This document shows, piece by piece, positions 43,793 to 51,405 of a stretch of DNA of 64,000 nt. Position numbers and translations under genes: made by a program. The first letter of the stretch is position 1. Each line of letters opens with the position of its first letter. The notes under the pieces are model-generated. The model saw only the letters and a program-made list of their open reading frames with translations. It was not told the origin of the DNA and made no database searches. The DNA lies in NCBI RefSeq assembly GCF_030269125.1, contig NZ_BSSM01000018.1:62001-126000 (forward strand), given 5' to 3'. The DNA comes from Streptomyces hygroscopicus subsp. hygroscopicus. GTDB lineage: Bacteria; Actinomycetota; Actinomycetes; Streptomycetales; Streptomycetaceae.

Positions 43793-44959
43793 TTAATCGG
43801 CGTCGCCCAAGCCGGTGAGAACGGCCTCGGCGCGTCGCAGGACGCCGTCCCCCGCCTCCAGGTCGGGGGTGATGCCCCGGCCGTCGACGGCGTGTCCGCA
43901 GGGGGTGCGGTAGTGGCCGACGGTCAGCTCGGCCACCGAGCCGTCGGGGAGTCTCGTCGGCATCTGGATGGAACCCTTGCCGAAGGTGCGCGACCCGATC
44001 ACGACCGCGCGGCCCCGGTCCTGGAGGGCGCCGGTGAGCAGCTCGGCCGCGCTCATGGTGCCGCCGTCGACCAGGACGACCAGCGGACGGGCGGTGTCCC
44101 CGCCGGGCGTGGCGTGCAGGGCGCGCTGGGCGCCGTCGACGTCGTACGTGGCGACCAGGCCGCCGTCGAGGAGGGCGGAGGCGGTGGCCACGGCCTCGGT
44201 GACCAGGCCGCCGGAGTTGCCGCGCAGGTCCAGGACGGTGCCGCCGTCGGCCGGTGACGCCCGCAGGGCCTCGCGGACCCGCGCGCCGGTGCCCCTGGTG
44301 AAGGAGGCGATCCTGATCAGGGTGGCGTGCCCGGACAGCCGGCGCACGGTCACGGAGTCGGTGGTCAGCGTGGTCCGGCGCAGGGTCTCCGTCCACGCGC
44401 GGGCGCCGCGCTGGAGACCGAGCGTGACGGTCGTACCGGCGGGCGCGTCGTCGGCGTCGCCGCGCAGCCGGGAGACCACCTCGGTGACCGGCAGGCCGTC
44501 GGCACGCGCACCGTCGACGCTGCGCAGCCGGTCGCCGGTGCGGACGCCGGCCGCGGCGGCGGGCGAGCCGGGCCGGACCCCGGTGACCTCGATGCGGCCG
44601 TCCTGTCCGCGGGCCGCCGAGAGGCCGACGCCGGTGTAGCGGCCGTCGAGGGCGTCCTGGAACTCCTGGTACTCGCCCTCGGAGTAGACGGCCCCCCAGC
44701 GGTCGCCGCTGCGGCTGACGGCCCGTTCGGCGGCCTCCATCGGGGACGTGCCGTCGGCCATGGCGCGGGCGGCGGCCTCCCGCACGTCCTCGTCGCGTAC
44801 GGCGCCCACGGGCACGGTGGTGGTACGGCGTGCCGGGTGATCGGCTTCCGGGAAGGCCCCGGTGAGGGCCCCGGCGACGAGAACTCCGGCGAAGACCAAG
44901 GTCAGCGTGGCCCCTTGGCGGGCTCGGTGAGGCGGACAGAGCGGGTCTCGGCCGGACAT
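43793..44959 (-). CDS. S41 family carboxy-terminal processing protease
   Basis: 388 residues with an N-terminal anchor or signal (ATLTLVFAGVLVAGALTGAF), so extracytoplasmic. A PDZ domain (IEVTGVRPGSPAAAAGVRTGDRL) precedes the protease core: LDLRGNSGGLVTEAV, then the catalytic Ser in VDGGTMSAAELLTGAL and Lys in GSRTFGKGSIQMPT. Cleaves C-terminal tails of exported proteins. Lies in the conserved order smpB, S41 protease, ftsX, ftsE. ATG at 44959. Confidence 0.92.
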   Translation of the reverse strand: MSGRDPLCPPHRARQGATLTLVFAGVLVAGALTGAFPEADHPARRTTTVPVGAVRDEDVREAAARAMADGTSPMEAAERAVSRSGDRWGAVYSEGEYQEFQDALDGRYTGVGLSAARGQDGRIEVTGVRPGSPAAAAGVRTGDRLRSVDGARADGLPVTEVVSRLRGDADDAPAGTTVTLGLQRGARAWTETLRRTTLTTDSVTVRRLSGHATLIRIASFTRGTGARVREALRASPADGGTVLDLRGNSGGLVTEAVATASALLDGGLVATYDVDGAQRALHATPGGDTARPLVVLVDGGTMSAAELLTGALQDRGRAVVIGSRTFGKGSIQMPTRLPDGSVAELTVGHYRTPCGHAVDGRGITPDLEAGDGVLRRAEAVLTGLGDAD

Positions 44960-45026
44960 GGCGGTGAGTCTAGGACAACGGGCCCGTCGCCACGGCCCGT
45001 TGTCTCCGCCACTGCCTTGGTTTGCG

Positions 45027-45944
45027 TCACACCTTCAGGTACTTGCGCAACGCGAAGAACGCGGCCAGGGACGGCATCAGCACGCTGGTCGCGAGGATCA
45101 GCGGCAGTTTGGTCAGCACCGAGTCCCAGCCCACGAAGTTGATCAGCGTGAGTTTGTGGGACAGGTCCATGCCGTGGTCGATGGTGAAGTACCGGCCGAC
45201 CACCAGGAAGACGCAGGCGAGGCCGCCGCCGATGAGACCGGCGACCGCGGCCTCGGCGATGAACGGCGCCTGGATGTAGAAGCCGGACGCGCCGACCAGG
45301 CGCATGATCCCGGTCTCACGCCGGCGGCTGAACGCCGACACGCGCACGGTGTTGACGATCAGCAGCAGCGCCACGAACAGCATGAGCGCCATCACGCCGA
45401 GCGCGCCCCGGTTCATCAGGTTCAGCAGCTGGAAGAGGTTGTCCAGGATGCCCTTCTGGTCCTGCACCGACTGCACGCCGTCACGCCCGTTGAACGCGGT
45501 CGCGACCACCTGGTACTTCTGCGGGTCCTTGAGCTTGATCCGGTACGACTCCTGCATCTGGTCCGGCGTGAGCGAGCCGGCCAGCGGGGAGTTCCCGAAC
45601 TGCTGCTTGTAGTGCTTGTACGCCTCGTCCTGCGACTCGTACGACACCTTCTCGACGATCGGCATCTTGTGCAGGTCGGAGAGGATCTGCTTCTTCTGGT
45701 CCTCGGTGACCGCGCCCTTGGCGCAGTGCACGTCCTGTTCGGCGTCGTGCTTGTTGCACAGGAAGATCGAGACGTTGACCTTGTCGTACCAGTAGCCCTT
45801 CATGGTGCTCACCTGGTCGCTCATCAGCAGGGAGCCGCCGAAGAGGGCCAGGGACAGGGCGACGGAGACGATGACCGCGAAGGTCATCGTGAGATTGCGG
45901 CGGAGACCGACACCGATCTCCGACAGGACGAACTGGGGGCGCAT
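45027..45944 (-). CDS. ftsX: Cell division permease-like protein FtsX
   Basis: 305 residues with four membrane helices. A first helix (MTFAVIVSVALSLALFGGSL) is followed by a large extracellular domain (about 50-170) that in other species activates peptidoglycan hydrolases. The MacB/FtsX core follows (GVMALMLFVALLLIVNTVRV; RREIGIM-like RRETGIMRLVGASGFYIQ). Partner of FtsE, encoded 43 bp upstream in the same direction. Confidence 0.94.
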   Translation of the reverse strand: MRPQFVLSEIGVGLRRNLTMTFAVIVSVALSLALFGGSLLMSDQVSTMKGYWYDKVNVSIFLCNKHDAEQDVHCAKGAVTEDQKKQILSDLHKMPIVEKVSYESQDEAYKHYKQQFGNSPLAGSLTPDQMQESYRIKLKDPQKYQVVATAFNGRDGVQSVQDQKGILDNLFQLLNLMNRGALGVMALMLFVALLLIVNTVRVSAFSRRRETGIMRLVGASGFYIQAPFIAEAAVAGLIGGGLACVFLVVGRYFTIDHGMDLSHKLTLINFVGWDSVLTKLPLILATSVLMPSLAAFFALRKYLKV

Positions 45945-45987
45945 GGCGTCGGGTTGTGCCTTTCCGTGGACGAACTGGGGCGCGGGG

Positions 45988-46677
45988 TCAGTGCTGGTAG
46001 CCGTAGACGCCGCGGGTCTGGTCGCGGACGAGGCGGCCCTTCTCCAGCTCGATGACGCGCTTGCGCATCTGGTCCACGATGTTCTGGTCGTGCGTCGCCA
46101 TGATGACGGTGGTGCCCGTCCGGTTGATCCGGTCGAGCAGCTTCATGATGCCGACGGAGGTCTGCGGGTCGAGGTTGCCGGTGGGCTCGTCGGCGATCAG
46201 CAGCTTGGGGCGGTTGACGAACGCGCGCGCGATGGCCACGCGCTGCTGCTCACCGCCGGACAGCTCGCCGGGCATCCGGTCCTCCTTGCCGCCGAGGCCG
46301 ACGAGGTCGAGCACCTGGGGCACGGACTTGCGGATCTCGCCGCGGGACTTGCCGATCACCTCCTGCGCGAAGGCCACGTTCTCCGCGACCGTCTTGTTGG
46401 GCAGCAGGCGGAAGTCCTGGAAGACGGTCCCCAGCTGGCGGCGCATCTGCGGCACCTTCCAGTTGGAGAGACGGGCGAGGTCCTTGCCCAGCACGTGCAC
46501 CTGGCCGTGGCTGCACCGCTCCTCGCGGAGGATCAGCCGCAGGAAGGTGGACTTTCCGGAGCCGGAGGACCCCACGAGGAAGACGAACTCGCCCTTTTCC
46601 ACTTCCAGGGAGACATCCCTGAGTGCGGGACGGGTCTGCTTGGGGTAGACCTTGGAGACATTGTCGAATCGGATCAC
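45988..46677 (-). CDS. ftsE: Cell division ATP-binding protein FtsE
   Basis: 229 residues, an ABC ATPase. Walker A is VGSSGSGKSTFLRL, the signature motif is LSGGEQQRVAIARAF, Walker B is LLIADEPTGNLDP, and the switch His is in VIMATHDQN. With FtsX it couples cytosolic ATP hydrolysis to wall hydrolase activation at division. The GTG at 46677 begins VIRFDNVSKVYP, the usual FtsE opening; a longer in-frame extension is arginine-rich promoter sequence. Confidence 0.95.
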   Translation of the reverse strand: MIRFDNVSKVYPKQTRPALRDVSLEVEKGEFVFLVGSSGSGKSTFLRLILREERCSHGQVHVLGKDLARLSNWKVPQMRRQLGTVFQDFRLLPNKTVAENVAFAQEVIGKSRGEIRKSVPQVLDLVGLGGKEDRMPGELSGGEQQRVAIARAFVNRPKLLIADEPTGNLDPQTSVGIMKLLDRINRTGTTVIMATHDQNIVDQMRKRVIELEKGRLVRDQTRGVYGYQH

Positions 46678-46937
46678 GGATGCACCACGGGTCGCCGGGG
46701 GTAGATGAGCGTGACCATACGCGAACCGGGTGCGCAAGCGCAGGCGCAGGCCGAGGTTGGGCAAGACTTGTACGCTTTTGCACCGGTCGTCGGCGCGGGC
46801 GCGGCGGTGACCGTTCCGGGCACCGCGGCACGGGCCTCGCGCACTGCCGGGTGGATACTGGCACAGTGGGAGGGGAACGTTCGCGTTCCTGTGAGCGTTG
46901 TACGAAGTGATACGGCCGGTGCGAGGAGGGCGAGCGC

Positions 46938-47129
46938 ATGACGTACGACCGGTTGGTGTGCGCGAACTGCGCGGCGCCCGTGAGCGAGGGCCGGTGCCCG
47001 GTGTGCCGTGCCAACCGCGAGCGACTCCAGCAGGAGGGCTTTCTCGGCGGGATCAACCCGATGGCGCTGATCGCGCTGCTGGCGGTGCTGATCGCCGCGG
47101 TGGTGCTGCTGGCGCGCCAGACCGCCTGA
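46938..47129 (+). CDS. Small zinc-ribbon membrane protein
   Basis: 63 residues: a minimal zinc ribbon (LVCANCAAPVSEGRCPVCRA, two C-x2-C pairs 10 residues apart) followed by a linker and a single hydrophobic helix (NPMALIALLAVLIAAVVLLA). GGAGGGCGAGCGC precedes the ATG. Divergent from ftsE. The upstream stretch 46678-46937 holds a small hairpin GGAACG-TTCG-CGTTCC at 46874-46889. Function unknown; probably a membrane-tethered adaptor. Confidence 0.8.
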   Translation: MTYDRLVCANCAAPVSEGRCPVCRANRERLQQEGFLGGINPMALIALLAVLIAAVVLLARQTA

Positions 47130-47179
47130 CCGTGGGAGCCGAGTCGTAGGACAGGCCGGGAACGGCCCGGGAAACCCGT

Positions 47180-47210
47180 GAGGGCCCGGAGCGGGAAGCT
47201 CCGGGCCCTC
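47180..47210. terminator. Bidirectional terminator
   Basis: Perfect 13-bp stem GAGGGCCCGGAGC (47180-47192) with complement at 47198-47210 and a 5-nt loop. It separates the convergent zinc-ribbon and surface-protein genes. Confidence 0.88.
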
Positions 47211-47254
47211 GTGCGCGTACAGCGTGTACGCGGGCGCCTACCGCACGGTCACCG

Positions 47255-48094
47255 TCAGGCGGCCGCGCCGCCCCGGCGCGCCAGGCGCGGCAGGATCCGG
47301 AAGCCGATACCGCCGGCGATCATCGTCGCGGCGCCGATGACCAGGAACGTGGTCTGCCCGGCACCCGTCTCGGCGAGCTGCTTGCCACCGGTCTGCGGCT
47401 TCGGGTTGTCGGAACCGGTGTCGGTGAGGGCCGAGGAGCCCTCCTCCTGCGACACGTTGTCGTTGCCACCGCCCTGGGGGCTGTCGCCACCGGTGCCGGA
47501 GCCACCGCCGGTACCGGAGCCACCACTGGTGCCACCACCGTGGTGGGAACCGCCGCCGGTGCTGCCGCCGGTGCCGTTGCCGCCGGAGCTGCCCTGGCCA
47601 CCGGAGCTGCCCTGACCGCCGGAGCTGCCCTGGCCACCGGAGCTGCCCTGACCGCCGGAGCTGCCCTGACCACCCGAGTTGCCCTGACCACCCGAGTTGC
47701 CCTGACCACCGGAGCTGCCCTGACCACCGGAGTTGCCCTGACCGCCGGAGTTGTTGCCCGGGTCGCCCGGAGTGCCCGGGTCACCGGGGGTGCCCGGGTC
47801 ACCGGGGTCACCCGGAGTGCCCGGGTCACCGGGGTCGCCCGGAGTGCCCGGGTCACCGGGAACGCCCGGGTCACCGGGGTCACCCGGGGTGCCCGGGTCA
47901 CCGGGGTCGCCCGGAGTGCCCGGGTCACCCGGAGTGCCCGGGTCGCCGCTGCCCGGGTCCGGGCAGTCGGGAGTGACGATGATGTCGCAGATGGGGTCGG
48001 CCGAGGCCACCCCCGCGACACACAGCGAAGCGCCGGCCGCGACCACGGCGCCCGCGGCGACCCGGGCGATCCGGATCCGCGTCTTCCTAGTCAT
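47255..48094 (-). CDS. Sortase-anchored collagen-like surface protein
   Basis: 279 residues. Signal peptide 1-32 (AGAVVAAGASLCVAGVASA before DP), then a short DPICDIIVTPDC with two Cys. Residues 50-112 are 21 uninterrupted Gly-x-Pro triplets (GDP, GTP, one GVP), a collagen-type repeat. A second low-complexity block of GGQGSS/GGQGNS units follows, then a Gly/Ser-rich linker. The C-terminus is LAETG, a hydrophobic helix and basic ARR residues, the class E sortase (LAxTG) signal. It should be displayed on the wall as a stalk or adhesin. ATG at 48094. Confidence 0.88.
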   Translation of the reverse strand: MTRKTRIRIARVAAGAVVAAGASLCVAGVASADPICDIIVTPDCPDPGSGDPGTPGDPGTPGDPGDPGTPGDPGDPGVPGDPGTPGDPGDPGTPGDPGDPGTPGDPGTPGDPGNNSGGQGNSGGQGSSGGQGNSGGQGNSGGQGSSGGQGSSGGQGSSGGQGSSGGQGSSGGNGTGGSTGGGSHHGGGTSGGSGTGGGSGTGGDSPQGGGNDNVSQEEGSSALTDTGSDNPKPQTGGKQLAETGAGQTTFLVIGAATMIAGGIGFRILPRLARRGGAAA

Positions 48095-48354
48095 GTAGTT
48101 GCTACCCCCAGTAGCGGTTCGTCGATGAGGCAGCGCGCGGGGCCGGCCGTGATCGACGGAGGCAGCTGATGACGCCCGAAACAAGGTCGAGCGATTCGGT
48201 CCCCCCGGTTCACATGCGCCCCACAGACACGCATGCCAAAGTCACCCTTCCCGTTTTTCAAAGCAACGTCAAGGGCGCTTCAGGCGCTTTGTCCGACAAG
48301 AGGCTTTCGGGGGAGTTGCAAGCTGTGAGTATGTCGTAAAACCCAGGCGAAACA

Positions 48355-48383
48355 ACAACTGCCGCCACCCGGGCGGCAGTTGT
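48355..48383 (-). terminator. Terminator of prfB
   Basis: ACAACTGCCGCC (48355-48366) pairs with GGCGGCAGTTGT (48372-48383) around a 5-nt loop. It starts 14 bp beyond the prfB stop and runs into TGTTTCG on the minus strand. Confidence 0.85.
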
Positions 48384-48396
48384 CATGTCGACAAAG

Positions 48397-49503
48397 TTAC
48401 TTCTCCTGCTGCTTGCGCCAGCGAATGCCGGCCTCCAGGAAACCGTCGATCTCGCCGTTGAACACGGCCTCGGGGTTGCCGACTTCGTATTCGGTGCGCA
48501 GGTCCTTGACCATCTGGTACGGGTGCAGCACGTACGAACGCATCTGGTTGCCCCAGGAGTTGCCACCGTCGCCCTTGAGGGCGTCCATCTTGGCCTGCTC
48601 CTCCTGGCGGCGGCGCTCCAGCAGCTTGGCCTGGAGGACGTTCATCGCGGTGGCGCGGTTCTGGATCTGCGACCGCTCGTTCTGGCAGGAGACCACGATG
48701 CCGGTCGGGAGGTGGGTGATGCGGACCGCGGAGTCGGTCGTGTTGACGCCCTGGCCGCCGGGACCGGAGGAACGGTAGACGTCGATGCGCAGCTCGGACT
48801 CGTCGATCTCGACGTGGTCGGACTGCTCGACCACCGGCAGCACCTCGACACCGGCGAAGGACGTCTGGCGGCGGCCCTGGTTGTCGAAGGGCGAGATGCG
48901 CACCAGGCGGTGGGTGCCCTGCTCGACGGAGAGGGTGCCGTAGGCGTACGGCACCTTCACGGCGAAGGTGGTCGACTTGATGCCGGCCTCTTCGGCGTAC
49001 GAGGTCTCGATCAGCTCCGTCTTGTAGCCGCGCTGCTCGGCCCAGCGCAGGTACATGCGCTGGAGCTTCTCGGCGAAGTCGGCGGCGTCGACGCCGCCGG
49101 CCTCGGCGCGGATGTTGACCAGCGCCTCACGGGAGTCGTACTCGCCGGACAGGAGGGTACGGACCTCCATCTCGTCCAGCGCCTTGCGTACGGCGGTCAG
49201 CTCGGACTCGGCCTCGGCGCGGGTGTCCGGGTCGTCCTCCTCCTCGGCCATCTCGAAGAGGACCGCGAGGTCGTCGATGCGGCCACGCAGCGCTTCCGCC
49301 TTCCTGACCTCGGCCTGGAGGTGGGAGAGCTTGCTGGTGATCTTCTGCGCCTCGTCCGGGTTGTCCCACAGGGACGGGGCCGCCGCCTGCTCCTCGAGCG
49401 CGGCGATATCTGCCCTCATCTTGTCGAGGTCCAGGACGGCCTCGATCGACTCCATGGTCGAGGAGAGGGACTTCAGCTCTTCGGAAACATCGACGACTGC
49501 CAC
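48397..49503 (-). CDS. prfB: Peptide chain release factor 2
   Basis: 368 residues. The GGQ motif that triggers peptide release is in GPGGQGVNTTDSAVRITH; the N-terminal helical domain (LEEQAAAPSLWDNPDEAQK) and the LVRISPFDNQGRRQTSFA region are typical of RF2, which reads UGA and UAA. The frame is continuous with no internal UGA, so the autoregulatory frameshift of enterobacterial prfB is absent. ATG start. Confidence 0.95.
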   Translation of the reverse strand: MAVVDVSEELKSLSSTMESIEAVLDLDKMRADIAALEEQAAAPSLWDNPDEAQKITSKLSHLQAEVRKAEALRGRIDDLAVLFEMAEEEDDPDTRAEAESELTAVRKALDEMEVRTLLSGEYDSREALVNIRAEAGGVDAADFAEKLQRMYLRWAEQRGYKTELIETSYAEEAGIKSTTFAVKVPYAYGTLSVEQGTHRLVRISPFDNQGRRQTSFAGVEVLPVVEQSDHVEIDESELRIDVYRSSGPGGQGVNTTDSAVRITHLPTGIVVSCQNERSQIQNRATAMNVLQAKLLERRRQEEQAKMDALKGDGGNSWGNQMRSYVLHPYQMVKDLRTEYEVGNPEAVFNGEIDGFLEAGIRWRKQQEK

Positions 49504-50063
49504 GGTTCAAGCGTAACGGCTGTGGCAAGCGACATCCGCCGCGCTGCTCTCGCGGGGGCCCTGCCCACCCGCCCGTCCGACCGGGCGGGTGGAGATGACA
49601 GCCGGGGCCGAGGGGGTCCGGGCCGGCCGGGTGGGAGGCGGGGGTTGCCCGGCCGGCCGACCGGGCACGGGCCGCGTGGCCTCGACCGGAGGGGAGGGCG
49701 GGGTACGGCGAGGGCGGAGTGGCGTACCTCTCACGAGACGAATCGGTCGCGCCGGGGCCGGAACCTCCGGGCTCCGGCGGCAAAGGGCGGGCGGGAGAAG
49801 AGGGTCGGGGCACGCCGGGGCACGCAGCGGGAGACGATGCGGTCACACCGAGGGGACGACACCTCCCAGCCGACCGAGACGGGCAGGCGGGCGGGAAGAG
49901 AGAGACAAGGCACGCCGGGGCACCCCGCAACACACGACACGGCCGCACCGGAGGACGACGCCTCCCGGCCGACCAGGACCGGCAGGCGGGCGGGACAAGA
50001 GGGGGCAGGGCACGCCGGGACCGCAGGAGACGGCGCGGACGGCGCGGACGACGCCGCCGCCCC
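49504..50063. repeat. Gene-free stretch with three imperfect ~100-bp direct repeats
   Basis: 560 bp between the pkaB stop and the prfB start. Two long copies begin GACGAC(A/G)CCTCCC at 49854 and 49952 and share GGCAGGCGGGCGGGA and GGCACGCCGGGG cores for about 70 bp; a third, diverged copy of the same cores lies near 49786-49825. Spacing is about 98-100 bp. The 80 bp nearest prfB must contain its promoter. No coding signal fits either strand. Confidence 0.6.
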
Positions 50064-51293
50064 TCATGGCGCCGACGTCGTGGACCCCGGCCTCGGCGAC
50101 CCGTCCGGACCGTCCGACGTCGCCCACCACGCGCCGACCGACACCAGCGCCGCCACGGCCACCCCGGCCACGCCCAGCGTGATGCGCCGCCGCCGTACCG
50201 CCGCGCGGTGCTTCGCCGAGCCCGGCCGGGGCGCGCCCGTGGGCCGCGGCGCGCGGGCCGTCCCGTGGGCGCCGCCGGCCAGCTCGTCCGGTGCCGGTAC
50301 CCGCATCGAGGTGTGCGTGTCCCGGTTGGAGTCCGGCCGGGCGCCCTGGACGAGCGAGACCGCCCCCCGGCGACGTACCGGCTCTCCCCCCGCGGGAGCC
50401 GTCGGCGCCGGTTCCTCCTCGGCCGCCTCCTCCGAGAGGTCCGGCTCGTCCACGTCCAGCGGCGGCAGCCCGGCCAGTGTCGGCAACTGCTCCCGCAGCC
50501 GCGCGGCCAGCTCCGACGCCCGCAACCGGGACGCCGGCGCCTTGGCGAGACACTGCACGATCAGCTGCCACAGCTCCTCGGGGATACCGGGCAGCGGGAC
50601 CACGGTCTCGGTGACGTGGCGGCGCAGCACCGCGCCCGGGTGCCCGCCGCCGAACGGGGTGAAGCCCGCCAGCAGCTCGTACAGCACCGTGGCCAGCGCG
50701 TAGATGTCGACGGAGGCCCGCGGGGGCAGCCCCTCCACGATCTCGGGGGCGAGGTAGTCCGGCGTACCGATGATCTTCGTGGCCCGCGTCCGCCGCGGCG
50801 CGTCGATCAGCTTGGCCACGCCGAAGTCGGTCAGCAGCGCCGGGTGCGCCCCGCCGGGGCCGAGCGGGCCCTGCATGTCGAGGAGGACGTTCTCCGGTTT
50901 CACGTCCCGGTGCACGACCCCGGCCGCGTGCGCCGCGGCCAGCGCGTCCGCGACGTCCGCGACGATCGCCACCGCCGCCTCGGGTGCCAGCCTGCGCTCC
51001 CGCTCCAGGCGGGTGCGCAGGTCCGTGCCGCGCACCAGGTCCATCACCAGGGCCAGGTCGTTGCCGTCGACCACCAGGTCGCGCACGGTGACGATGTGCG
51101 GGTGCTCCAGCCCGAGCAGCGCCGTGCGCTCCTGGACGAAGCGCCCGACCAGCTCCTGGTCCGAGGCGAGGTCCTCCCGCAGCAGCTTGATCGCGACGGG
51201 CCCCTCGGGCCCCTCGCCCAGCCACACCGTGCCGGCGCTGCCCCGCCCCAGGATCTGGTTCGCGGTGTACCGGCTGCCGATCTTCCGTGCCAA
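50064..51293 (-). CDS. pkaB: Serine/threonine protein kinase PkaB
   Basis: 409 residues. Kinase domain about 9-265: glycine loop LGRGSAGTVWLG, Lys36 in VAIKLL, catalytic loop VHRDVKPENVLL (about 127), DFG in LLTDFGVAKL, activation-loop end IIGTPDYLAPEIVEG. A Pro/Glu linker leads to one C-terminal helix (ITLGVAGVAVAALVSVGAWW, about 370-390) with a short exterior tail, so the kinase is cytosolic. No PASTA or other sensor domain. ATG at 51293. It lies 112 bp downstream of pkaA. Named by likeness and position to S. coelicolor PkaB. Confidence 0.9.
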   Translation of the reverse strand: MARKIGSRYTANQILGRGSAGTVWLGEGPEGPVAIKLLREDLASDQELVGRFVQERTALLGLEHPHIVTVRDLVVDGNDLALVMDLVRGTDLRTRLERERRLAPEAAVAIVADVADALAAAHAAGVVHRDVKPENVLLDMQGPLGPGGAHPALLTDFGVAKLIDAPRRTRATKIIGTPDYLAPEIVEGLPPRASVDIYALATVLYELLAGFTPFGGGHPGAVLRRHVTETVVPLPGIPEELWQLIVQCLAKAPASRLRASELAARLREQLPTLAGLPPLDVDEPDLSEEAAEEEPAPTAPAGGEPVRRRGAVSLVQGARPDSNRDTHTSMRVPAPDELAGGAHGTARAPRPTGAPRPGSAKHRAAVRRRRITLGVAGVAVAALVSVGAWWATSDGPDGSPRPGSTTSAP

Positions 51294-51405
51294 GACTGCT
51301 CCTACAGACGCGTGTTGCCGACAAAACTACGCGTCCGGCGAGCCAACCTTCACCGCGGCGACGGAAATCACCCGCCAGATGTCGACAAATCCCCTATCTC
51401 GCGGG

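Noticed and set aside
46874..46889. GGAACG-TTCG-CGTTCC as a LexA box
   Set aside because: GAAC and GTTC are 6 bp apart, while the Gram-positive SOS box has 4; more likely a small RNA hairpin or chance dyad.
47750..47950. Regular DNA repeats resembling a CRISPR array
   Set aside because: They encode the in-frame Gly-x-Pro triplets; no unique spacers and no cas genes.
49400..49503. Programmed frameshift in prfB
   Set aside because: The reading frame is continuous without an internal UGA in the 5' part.
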